NCBI GenBank assembly: GCA_902606175.1
Contig: CACLEZ010000012.1
Coordinates: forward strand, 1 to 41,478
DNA length: 41,478 bases
Direction of reading: 5' to 3'
Origin: an uncultured SAR86 cluster bacterium
Lineage (GTDB): Bacteria > Pseudomonadota > Gammaproteobacteria > Magnimaribacterales > Magnimaribacteraceae
A program made the position numbers and the translations under genes. Below the pieces are notes generated by a model. The model had not been told where the DNA came from and searched no databases. It worked only from the letters and a program-made list of their open reading frames with translations. Shown here one piece after another: positions 17,449 through 24,059 of this stretch; positions within the stretch are counted from its first letter, which is position 1; each line of letters starts with the position of its first letter.

Positions 17449-17454
17449 ATTATA
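17449..17454 (-). promoter_or_regulatory. -10 box of the 6S RNA promoter
   Basis: On the minus strand a perfect TATAAT sits just after the zapA stop codon, with its last base 7 bases from the first base of the 6S closing stem, the expected -10 to +1 distance. A convincing -35 is not visible; the -35 position falls inside the 3' end of zapA (weak CTTTTA at 17-base spacing). Confidence 0.65.
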
Positions 17455-17460
17455 ACTTAC

Positions 17461-17763
17461 TTAATGAGCTTTAAAAGATAAACTTTTTAACTGTTTTTTA
17501 ACCTCTATCGTTAAATTATCAAGACCTTGATTGACGGCATCGTCTCTACTCACATTAGACAAGTTTTTGAGGTATTCATTACTTATATTTAGTGCAGTTA
17601 TAATCGCTGCTCTCTTCTCATCAAGACCAGAGGCTTCTTTTACCTCACTCAGTTTATTATCCAAAAATACTGCAGCTTTTTTTACTTCTTCTGATTCTTC
17701 TGGTGGACAAGCTATTTTATAACTTGCTCCTAGAATTTTTACAGTTGTAGTTTCTTTACTCAT
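17461..17763 (-). CDS. zapA: Cell division protein ZapA
   Basis: A 100-residue protein. The N-terminal globular part has VKILGASYKIACPPEESEEV and the AAVFLDNKLSEVKEASGL helix; ALNISNEYLKNL begins a C-terminal coiled coil. ZapA tetramers cross-link FtsZ protofilaments at the Z-ring. It is preceded by a small coiled-coil gene whose stop overlaps its ATG by one base, and followed by 6S RNA and fau, which is the conserved order. Confidence 0.93.
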   Translation of the reverse strand: MSKETTTVKILGASYKIACPPEESEEVKKAAVFLDNKLSEVKEASGLDEKRAAIITALNISNEYLKNLSNVSRDDAVNQGLDNLTIEVKKQLKSLSFKAH

Positions 17764-17957
17764 TAGCTTTTGTAGGACTGAATTATTTTCTTGATACCTT
17801 TCTTAGCTACATCAAGATTTTTCGAAAGTTTGTTATTCTCTTTAGATAGCTCTAGATTCTTTTTGGATAGATGATCATTTACTTCTTTAAGTTGCTGACT
17901 AAGCTTAATAAGCTCGTTAACTTCTTTTTCTAAACTATCAAATTTATTTTCAGACAT
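17763..17957 (-). CDS. Small coiled-coil protein, TIGR02449/ZapB-like
   Basis: A 64-residue, almost fully helical protein with heptad-like Leu/Ile spacing (LEKEVNELIKLSQQLKEVN, then LSKKNLELSKENNKLSKNL). The size, coiled coil and position directly upstream of zapA match the TIGR02449 family found there in pseudomonads and relatives. It resembles ZapB in character, but a division role is inferred from context only. Its stop and the zapA start share one base (TAATG), pointing to coupled synthesis. Confidence 0.8.
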   Translation of the reverse strand: MSENKFDSLEKEVNELIKLSQQLKEVNDHLSKKNLELSKENNKLSKNLDVAKKGIKKIIQSYKS

Positions 17958-18037
17958 TTTCTAGTTTAAGTTTAACTTTGAACGTAATTTCTTGCTACCA
18001 TGTTTCTCCATAATATTGTTTATTGTTTGTTAATGTC

Positions 18038-19342
18038 ATGAAAAATAATTTTTCTGAAAGAAGATCGAACCTAGCTCATAAAGTTTTGGATGATTCTGCA
18101 ATTATCATTGCATCTGCCTCTGTAAAATCGAGAATCTCAGATACTGACTATGCTTACAGACAAGATAGTAATTTTTACTACTTATCTGGTTATGAAGAAC
18201 CTGAATCCTTGATCTTGATAAGGCCCAATCATGATAATGAGAAATTTATTATCTTTTGTAGAGATAGAGATCCACTAAGGGAGCAATGGGATGGCTTCCG
18301 AACCGGACAAGAAGGAGCAATATCAGAATATGGGGCTGACGCGTCTTATAGTATTAATTCTGTGGATCAATTAATGCCCGAACTTCTTAAGGGGTCTAAG
18401 AATATCTATTTCTCTATGAGCTCACCTTGTGGGATAGATTCTAAGATTAATCATTGGATTGAAGATATTAGAAAGAATATGAGAGCGGGAGCTGAACCGC
18501 CTGAAAATCTTTTATCCTTAGATTCTATACTGCATGAAATGAGACTTATCAAAGAAGACGATGAGTTGGACATCATGAAGTATGCTGCCGATATAACCAC
18601 GGAAGCTCATATTAGAGCAATGCAAGCAGTAACTCCGGGTATGTTTGAGTACCAATTAGAAGCTGAGTATCTGTATGCATTCAATAAAAATGGCGCAAGA
18701 TCTCCTGCTTATAATTCAATTGTTGGCGGAGGGAATAATTCTTGCATCTTGCATTATGTTGAAAATAATGCGGAATTAAATGACGGAGATTTGGTTCTTG
18801 TTGATGCCGGATGTGAATATCAGTATTACGCCTCGGACGTAACAAGAACATTCCCTGTAAATGGAAAATTTTCTCCCGAGCAGAAAGAGATTTATACGAT
18901 AGTCCTAGAGGCACATAAACAGTCTATCGAGCAAGCTCAACCCGGTAATAAGTGGAATTTGATGCATGAAAAATCAGTAGAAGTTCTTGTTGAAGGACTT
19001 TTATCTCTAGGATTATTGAATGGTTCGAAAGAAGAAAATATTGAAAAAGGTCTTTATTCAAAATTTTATATGCATCGAATTGGTCACTGGCTTGGTATGG
19101 ATGTTCATGATGTAGGTGCTTATAAAAAAGATGGTGACTGGAGAGAACTAGAAAAAGGGATGGTTATGACAATAGAGCCCGGAATTTACATTTTAGATTC
19201 TCTTGAAGATGTTGATGATAAGTGGAAGGGAATTGGTGTAAGGATAGAGGACAACATTGTAATTAATGATTCTGGCAATGAATTTCTCACACCTGATGTT
19301 CCGAGGACTATTGAAGAAGTTGAACAAACTGTTCAAGGTTAA
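18038..19342 (+). CDS. pepP: Xaa-Pro aminopeptidase P
   Basis: A creatinase-fold metallopeptidase of about 434 residues. The N-terminal domain has YAYRQDSNFYYLSGYEEPE; the catalytic domain has the five metal ligands in VDAGCEYQYYASDVTRTFP (two Asp), MHRIGHWLGMDVHDVG (His), MTIEPGIY (Glu) and VRIEDNIV (Glu). It removes an N-terminal residue preceding proline and needs two Mn2+. I chose the ATG at 18038 (MKNNFSERR), which matches the E. coli N-terminus; a TTG at 18023 is in frame but less likely. The ubiH-like gene follows with no gap, as in other gammaproteobacteria; the usual upstream ygfB is absent. Confidence 0.95.
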   Translation: MKNNFSERRSNLAHKVLDDSAIIIASASVKSRISDTDYAYRQDSNFYYLSGYEEPESLILIRPNHDNEKFIIFCRDRDPLREQWDGFRTGQEGAISEYGADASYSINSVDQLMPELLKGSKNIYFSMSSPCGIDSKINHWIEDIRKNMRAGAEPPENLLSLDSILHEMRLIKEDDELDIMKYAADITTEAHIRAMQAVTPGMFEYQLEAEYLYAFNKNGARSPAYNSIVGGGNNSCILHYVENNAELNDGDLVLVDAGCEYQYYASDVTRTFPVNGKFSPEQKEIYTIVLEAHKQSIEQAQPGNKWNLMHEKSVEVLVEGLLSLGLLNGSKEENIEKGLYSKFYMHRIGHWLGMDVHDVGAYKKDGDWRELEKGMVMTIEPGIYILDSLEDVDDKWKGIGVRIEDNIVINDSGNEFLTPDVPRTIEEVEQTVQG

Positions 19343-20518
19343 GTGGACTATCAAGTATCTGTTGTAGGAGGAGGTATTTCTGGTGCCTTAACGGCACTTT
19401 ACTTAGGTAAATCAAGGGTTAAGACTTGTTTAATTGACCGAGGAAAACCATCTCAAAAATTATCTGATCCTTATAAAGGAAGAACTACTTCTCTAAATCT
19501 ATCTTCAATAGCATCTCTTAGAGATGTAGGGATATGGGAGGATATCAAGAAAAATGCTCAAGAATTTGATGAAATATATGTCTGGGATGCAGAGGGCTCA
19601 TCTTCTGTTCAATTCAACGCAGAGGAAATTTCAAGAAGTGATCTTGGTGTCATAGTCCATAATAGTATTATCCTTGAGTCTATTTATAGTAAGTTAGAAC
19701 AACTCTCCGAAGTCACACTAATTGAAGAAGAGTCTTTAAAAGAAATTACTCAAGATCAGAATAAAATAGAATTTATATCTGATTCAGGTTTAAAGATTTC
19801 CTCTGAACTTCTTATTGGAGCTGATGGTTCGCTTTCAAAAGTTAGAGATTTTAGCAGGATACCTATAAGGACATGGAGCTATGAACAGCTTGCGATCGTC
19901 TCCTCAGTAACTACAGAAGTTCCGATAGATAAGACTGCTTTTCAAATATTTACTGATACAGGCCCAATTGCTTTGTTGCCAATAGTAGTTGGGGAAAATA
20001 CTGCCTCATTAATCTGGTCTACTGATGAAGCTTATGGCACGAAACTCCTCGAATTAGATAATGATGAATTGAGTCGAGAATTAAGATTAAAAACAGAGGA
20101 TAGATTTGGTGATATTTCTTTTAATGAAACGATTAATTCATTTCCGTTGCATCAACTACATGCTAAAAAGTTCTATAAAGGCAGAGCGGTCTTGGTAGGA
20201 GATTCAGCTCATACGATCCATCCCTTGGCAGGTCAGGGTTTAAATTTGGGGATTGCAGATGCACAAGAGATTACTGAATTAGTCACTTCAGCTAATAGAT
20301 CTGGCAAGGTTTTATATGATGAGGAGATGCTTAAATCTTATAGTAGAAGAAGGGAACCTGAAAGTTATAAGATGATTGCCCTTATGGAAGCCTTTAAAAG
20401 AGGTTTTGGATCTGAAAATCTCTTAGTAAAGCTGGGAAGAAGTTTTGCTTTTGATTTTGCAAATAAAACTAAGCCACTCAAACAACGTTTAATAAAGGAA
20501 GCTGCTGGGATTATTTAA
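19343..20518 (+). CDS. ubiH: UbiH/VisC-family FAD monooxygenase (ubiquinone biosynthesis)
   Basis: A 391-residue flavoprotein hydroxylase. The N-terminal [16 protein letters not shown] Rossmann motif is followed by [10 protein letters not shown] (the DG motif) and the second FAD motif [28 protein letters not shown]. The GQGLN block is specific to the UbiH/UbiI/UbiF family. The position after pepP favours UbiH, which hydroxylates the ubiquinone ring; the exact carbon cannot be told, and streamlined genomes may use one broad enzyme. The start is a GTG directly abutting the pepP TAA (TAAGTG). The 3' end overlaps the convergent rpmG gene by 8 bases. Confidence 0.9.
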   Translation: MDYQVSVVGGGISGALTALYLGKSRVKTCLIDRGKPSQKLSDPYKGRTTSLNLSSIASLRDVGIWEDIKKNAQEFDEIYVWDAEGSSSVQFNAEEISRSDLGVIVHNSIILESIYSKLEQLSEVTLIEEESLKEITQDQNKIEFISDSGLKISSELLIGADGSLSKVRDFSRIPIRTWSYEQLAIVSSVTTEVPIDKTAFQIFTDTGPIALLPIVVGENTASLIWSTDEAYGTKLLELDNDELSRELRLKTEDRFGDISFNETINSFPLHQLHAKKFYKGRAVLVGDSAHTIHPLAGQGLNLGIADAQEITELVTSANRSGKVLYDEEMLKSYSRRREPESYKMIALMEAFKRGFGSENLLVKLGRSFAFDFANKTKPLKQRLIKEAAGII

Positions 20519-20666
20519 TTTTTGCTTCTGTATAAATAACGTGCTTTCTTACAACCGGATCGAATTTTTTAATTTCCATTTTGTCCGGCATTGCGGACTT
20601 ATTCTTATCAGTTGTGTAGAAGTGGCCTGTACCAGCAGAAGATACTAATCTAATTTTCTCTCTCAT
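20511..20666 (-). CDS. rpmG: 50S ribosomal protein L33
   Basis: A 51-codon gene. Translation begins [19 protein letters not shown] and continues with [18 protein letters not shown] and [14 protein letters not shown], a clear L33 of the cysteine-free, zinc-independent type. It overlaps the end of rpmB by 4 bases (ATGA), so it is translationally coupled to it, in the usual rpmB-rpmG order. Its last codons overlap the 3' end of the ubiH-like gene on the other strand by 8 bases, an example of how tight this genome is. Confidence 0.96.
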   Translation of the reverse strand: MREKIRLVSSAGTGHFYTTDKNKSAMPDKMEIKKFDPVVRKHVIYTEAKIK

Positions 20667-20899
20667 ATTTTCTCTCCTCTAGCCCTTATCTCAGCAAGTA
20701 CTGTATCGATACCATTTTTATCGATGGTTCTTAGTCCATTTGCAGAAACAGTAAGGCTTATATACCTATTTTCAGACGCTACCCAAAACCTATGTTTGTG
20801 AAGGTTTGGTTGAAAAGTTCTCTTATTTCTGTTTTTGGCAAACGAAACATTGTTTCCTGCTTGAGGTCTTTTCCCTGTTACTTGGCAAACTTTAGACAT
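20663..20899 (-). CDS. rpmB: 50S ribosomal protein L28
   Basis: A 78-residue L28: [19 protein letters not shown], the N-K-R-T-F-x-P-N-L core, the [26 protein letters not shown] block and a basic end. The length is identical to E. coli L28. It is first in the rpmB-rpmG operon, with a good promoter about 35 bases upstream, divergent from coaBC. Confidence 0.97.
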   Translation of the reverse strand: MSKVCQVTGKRPQAGNNVSFAKNRNKRTFQPNLHKHRFWVASENRYISLTVSANGLRTIDKNGIDTVLAEIRARGEKI

Positions 20900-20932
20900 A
20901 ACTTTATTAAAAATTTCTTTATAGAGCCGCGT

Positions 20933-20961
20933 TTTATACCAGAAGCATTGACAGCAAGCAA
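20933..20961 (-). promoter_or_regulatory. Promoter of rpmB-rpmG
   Basis: On the minus strand a -35 TTGCTT (20961-20956), a 17-base spacer and a -10 TATAAA (20938-20933) preceded by TGG form a sigma70-type promoter about 35 bases upstream of the rpmB ATG. Its -35 region lies inside the divergent coaBC promoter. Confidence 0.65.
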
Positions 20962-20978
20962 GAATAAGCCGCTATAAT
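20948..20978 (+). promoter_or_regulatory. Promoter of coaBC
   Basis: A consensus -35 TTGACA (20948-20953) and consensus -10 TATAAT (20973-20978) are separated by 19 bases, somewhat long. The predicted +1 is about 16 bases before the TTG start of coaBC. Both hexamers being perfect makes it credible; the long spacer would moderate strength. Confidence 0.65.
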
Positions 20979-21000
20979 CTATTTTACATAGAGATAAATT

Positions 21001-22212
21001 TTGAAATCATTAGCGAACAAAAATATTTTATTAGGCGTTACTGGTGGCATTGCCGCTTATAAATCTGCTGAAATTGTGAGACATCTTAAGAAGTCTGGCG
21101 CATCGGTTCGGGTTGTAATGACTAAGTCTGCTGAAGAGTTTATAACTCCTCTCACTTTACAGGCCTTATCAGGAAATAGAGTGTCTACCGAACTACTTGA
21201 TGCTGAAGCTGAAGCGGCTATGGGACACATAGAGTTAGCAAGGTGGGCAGATGGAATACTAATTGCACCTGCAACTGCAAATACTATCGCTAGACTATCC
21301 TCTGGAAGAGGGGATGATCTTTTATCAACCATCACACTTGCTTTTGATGGTCCAATATCTCTCGCTCCAGCCATGAACCAAGCGATGTGGAGAGATAATA
21401 GAACTCAAGATAATTTAAATAAATTACTTAACAAAGATTTCGGTATCTGTGGTCCTGGTTCTGGTGAGCAAGCATGTGGAGATATTGGTCTTGGACGAAT
21501 GCTAGAACCACTAGAGATATTAGAGGTTTTTTCATCTTCTTTTGATAAAGGAGTCATGTCAGGTAAAAGTGTCCTTATTACTGCTGGGCCCACTCAAGAG
21601 CCAATTGATCCTGTGAGGTTTATCACAAACAGGAGTTCTGGAAAGATGGGATACAGTCTTGCTCATGCTGCAATAGAACAAGGTGCTCAAGTTACTTTGA
21701 TCAGTGGTCCAGTGAATATAGAACCACCATCGAACTGCAATGTAATTGCAATTAAGACCGCAAAAGAAATGTCTGATGCAGTGAAACATCATATCAAAGA
21801 GATGGATGTCTATATCGGAACAGCGGCTGTTTCGGATTATAGTCCTGCAGAGGTTAAAGATTCCAAAATAAAGAAAGCTGGAGATCATTCACCAATGATA
21901 TTGGAGTTAAAAGAAAATGAGGATATTTTAAAGTTTGTAAGCGAGTTAGAAGATAGACCATATGTTGTAGGTTTTGCAGCTGAAACAGACAAACTCATAG
22001 AAAATGCTGAGAATAAACTTAAAAATAAAAAACTTGACTTGATTGTGGCCAATGATGTGTCAGATAAATCTATAGGATTTGATTCAGAAGAGAATGAAGT
22101 TACTCTAATAACGAACGAAGAGAAGCAACTTCTCACAAAACAAAATAAAAAGAAGATTTCAAAAAAAATAATAGAGTTCATATCGGGGAGAATTAATGAG
22201 CAAAATAACTAA
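21001..22212 (+). CDS. coaBC: Bifunctional phosphopantothenoylcysteine decarboxylase/phosphopantothenate-cysteine ligase
   Basis: A 403-residue Dfp protein. The N-terminal CoaC flavoprotein (about 1-180) has LGVTGGIAAYKSAEIVRHLK, the active-site His in AMGHIELARWAD, and PAMNQAMW. The C-terminal CoaB domain (about 185-400) has ITAGPTQEPIDPVRFITN and RSSGKMGYSLA. Together they convert 4'-phosphopantothenate to 4'-phosphopantetheine in CoA synthesis. The start is a TTG at 21001; no ATG is placed better and the N-terminus aligns with the family. The final 17 bases overlap the serine hydrolase gene. The usual neighbours radC and dut are absent. Confidence 0.95.
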   Translation: MKSLANKNILLGVTGGIAAYKSAEIVRHLKKSGASVRVVMTKSAEEFITPLTLQALSGNRVSTELLDAEAEAAMGHIELARWADGILIAPATANTIARLSSGRGDDLLSTITLAFDGPISLAPAMNQAMWRDNRTQDNLNKLLNKDFGICGPGSGEQACGDIGLGRMLEPLEILEVFSSSFDKGVMSGKSVLITAGPTQEPIDPVRFITNRSSGKMGYSLAHAAIEQGAQVTLISGPVNIEPPSNCNVIAIKTAKEMSDAVKHHIKEMDVYIGTAAVSDYSPAEVKDSKIKKAGDHSPMILELKENEDILKFVSELEDRPYVVGFAAETDKLIENAENKLKNKKLDLIVANDVSDKSIGFDSEENEVTLITNEEKQLLTKQNKKKISKKIIEFISGRINEQNN

Positions 22213-23473
22213 ACCAGAGAAGGTAGGATTCTCAAAAGAAAAACTAGAGCAAATCGGAGAATCTATGCGTTCTCTTATCGAGGCCAAAAAAATTCCAGGC
22301 ACTGTTACTTTGGTAGCTAGGAGAGGAGAGATTGTTCATTTTGAAGCTAATGGAATGCGAGATATAGAGAGGGATTTACCTATGGAAACTGACACTATCC
22401 ATAGAATTTATTCTCAATCTAAACCCGTAACAGGAGCTGCTTTAATGATGCTTTTTGAAGAAGGAAAGTTTCTCATGACCGATCCTATTTCTAAGTATTT
22501 CCCCGAGTTTGGCGAAATGATAGTTCATTTGAGTGGAGAGGGCGATAATATGCAAACAGAAGCAGCATCTTCTCCTATAACTATCCAGCAACTTGCCTCC
22601 CATACCTCAGGATTGTCTTACTCCTTTATGCCGGGTCCAGTAGGCTCAATGTATGTCTCAGAAGAAATGGAAAGGGGGCTTGGTAATGTACCTAGTGCAG
22701 GTGGTATTTTTTTCACAAGTGGAACCAAGCCAGCTTTTAACAGTTTAAGAGAGTGGGTGAGGGCGTTAGCTGAACTTCCTCTTGTTGCTCAACCTGGAAC
22801 TATTTGGAATTATAGTGTCGGGATGGATGTGATGGGTGCATTAATTGAAGAACTTTCTGGACAGTCATTCGGAGAATTTTTAGAGGAGAGAATATTTGGC
22901 CCTCTAGGCATGGAAGATACAGGTTTTATGGTTCCCGAAGAAAAGCTTGAGAGGTTTGCAGCTAACTATGGCCCAGTTCCAGAAAATATGATGCTAATGG
23001 ACGATCCAAAAGAGTCAGGCTACAGAACTCCTCCTCAACTTGAATCTGGTGGCGGAGGTTTAGTCAGTACAGTAGGAGATTATTTAAAATTTGCACAGAT
23101 GTTACTGAATAAAGGTGAGTATGAAGGTAAACGATATCTAGGTAAGAAGACTGTCGAATTTATGACGGCTAATCATATGGGAGATGAGAGCGCCGATGAG
23201 GGTTTAACTAATTTATTTAATATGCTTGGAAATGCCTATAAAGTCAGAGGCATGGGGTTTGGTGTTACCGGATCAGTAGTCGTCAATCCTGCCCTCGCTG
23301 GTTTACCTGTCTCAGAGGGTGTCTATAGTTGGGGTGGTGCAGCAAGTACTCATTTTTGGATAGACCACAAAGAAGATCTCATTGGCATTGTTCATACCCA
23401 ACTATTACCTGATGGAACTTATCCCGTAAGGGAGCTTATGCAATTAGCTACTTATCAAGCAATTATTGATTAA
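22196..23473 (+). CDS. Serine hydrolase, beta-lactamase class C/esterase EstB-like
   Basis: A 425-residue protein of the beta-lactamase/transpeptidase-like fold. The nucleophile motif S-x-x-K is S73-Q-S-K76 in IYSQSKPVTGAALM, and the second motif Tyr is Y206 in WNYSVGMD. A GGAASTHFWID segment near residue 380 takes the place of the K-T/S-G motif, as in family VIII esterases. No signal peptide is visible, so it is probably cytoplasmic. That argues for esterase, lactonase or amidase activity rather than drug resistance; the substrate is unknown. The ATG follows GGGGAG and overlaps coaBC by 17 bases. A hairpin terminator follows the stop. Confidence 0.88.
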   Translation: MSKITKPEKVGFSKEKLEQIGESMRSLIEAKKIPGTVTLVARRGEIVHFEANGMRDIERDLPMETDTIHRIYSQSKPVTGAALMMLFEEGKFLMTDPISKYFPEFGEMIVHLSGEGDNMQTEAASSPITIQQLASHTSGLSYSFMPGPVGSMYVSEEMERGLGNVPSAGGIFFTSGTKPAFNSLREWVRALAELPLVAQPGTIWNYSVGMDVMGALIEELSGQSFGEFLEERIFGPLGMEDTGFMVPEEKLERFAANYGPVPENMMLMDDPKESGYRTPPQLESGGGGLVSTVGDYLKFAQMLLNKGEYEGKRYLGKKTVEFMTANHMGDESADEGLTNLFNMLGNAYKVRGMGFGVTGSVVVNPALAGLPVSEGVYSWGGAASTHFWIDHKEDLIGIVHTQLLPDGTYPVRELMQLATYQAIID

Positions 23474-23484
23474 AGTATATGCAT

Positions 23485-23514
23485 AAAAAAAGACGCTTCA
23501 TGCGTCTTTTTTTT
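23485..23514. terminator. Bidirectional intrinsic terminator
   Basis: A GACGC/GCGTC stem (23492-23496 with 23502-23506) around a TTCAT loop is flanked by an A7 run on the left and a T8 run on the right, so it reads as a rho-independent terminator on both strands. It lies between the convergent serine hydrolase and rpmE genes, ending both. It is the only clear hairpin terminator I found. Confidence 0.9.
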
Positions 23515-23526
23515 CAAGTGGTTTAT

Positions 23527-23961
23527 TTATTTGTCTTCTGAAGTATCTTCCTCAGCAGAAGTTTCTTCAACAGAAGTTTCTTCAACTATAGTTTCTTCGC
23601 TTGCCGCTTCTTCAACAATTGGTTCTTCAGTAACAACCTCTTCTGTAATGGCTTCCTCGACTACAACCTCTTCAATAGGTGCTTCTTCTGCAGCAGCTTC
23701 AGCCACAGGAGCAGTCTTCGTCTTGTTTCCAAAACGTTTTCTAAACTTATCGACTCTTCCACCGGTATCTACAAGCTTTTGTTTACCTGTGTAAAATGGA
23801 TGTGAAGCAGATGAGATATCCAGTACACAATAAGGATAAGTCTTGCCTTCATATTCTTTGGTTTGATCTGTACTTAATGTTGAACGCACAAGGAAGTATT
23901 CATCAACGCTAGTATCATGAAATAGTACTTCTCTATATTCTGGGTGAATGTCTTTTCTCAT
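23527..23961 (-). CDS. rpmE2: 50S ribosomal protein L31 type B with acidic C-terminal extension
   Basis: Residues 1-80 are a clear type B (zinc-independent) L31: [18 protein letters not shown], the [19 protein letters not shown] block, [18 protein letters not shown] and RKRFGNK. The protein continues for about 60 further residues of Glu/Val/Ala/Thr. From residue 92 this is a regular pentapeptide EExxx repeated ten times. Type B L31 is normally about 80-90 residues, so the tail nearly doubles the protein. It is highly acidic, unlike ribosomal proteins, and probably disordered and solvent-exposed. The gene has its own promoter and is divergent from priA. Confidence 0.93.
   Translation of the reverse strand: MRKDIHPEYREVLFHDTSVDEYFLVRSTLSTDQTKEYEGKTYPYCVLDISSASHPFYTGKQKLVDTGGRVDKFRKRFGNKTKTAPVAEAAAEEAPIEEVVVEEAITEEVVTEEPIVEEAASEETIVEETSVEETSAEEDTSEDK
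23539..23688 (-). repeat. Ten-copy 15-bp coding repeat (EExxx pentapeptides)
   Basis: Codons 92-141 of the L31 gene encode ten consecutive pentapeptides each starting Glu-Glu: [50 protein letters not shown]. The period is exact with no slips. The DNA units are GAA-rich and diverged at the last three codons, suggesting an old repeat held by selection for the Glu pair and not a fresh expansion. Confidence 0.9.
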
Positions 23962-23994
23962 TTATTAATCTTGTAAATAAAAATATGGTGGAGC

Positions 23995-24022
23995 ACTATA
24001 ACAGACAGGCAAAACAAGGCAA
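23995..24022 (-). promoter_or_regulatory. Promoter of rpmE2
   Basis: On the minus strand, -35 TTGCCT (24022-24017), a 16-base spacer and -10 TATAGT (24000-23995) lie about 34 bases upstream of the L31 ATG, in the 98-base divergent gap with priA. Confidence 0.55.
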
Positions 24023-24059
24023 ATGCATAATTCAAAATACAACGACCAATAAATAGTTT

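Noticed and set aside
21057-22181. Several minus-strand open frames of 60-110 codons within coaBC
   Set aside because: All lie opposite conserved CoaC/CoaB motifs and have no ribosome binding sites or recognisable products.
23531-23794. Ser/Thr-rich open frame on the plus strand opposite the L31 tail
   Set aside because: It is the antisense image of the EExxx repeat (GAA codons read as TTC/TCT); it has no independent start signal and the L31 frame is clearly real.
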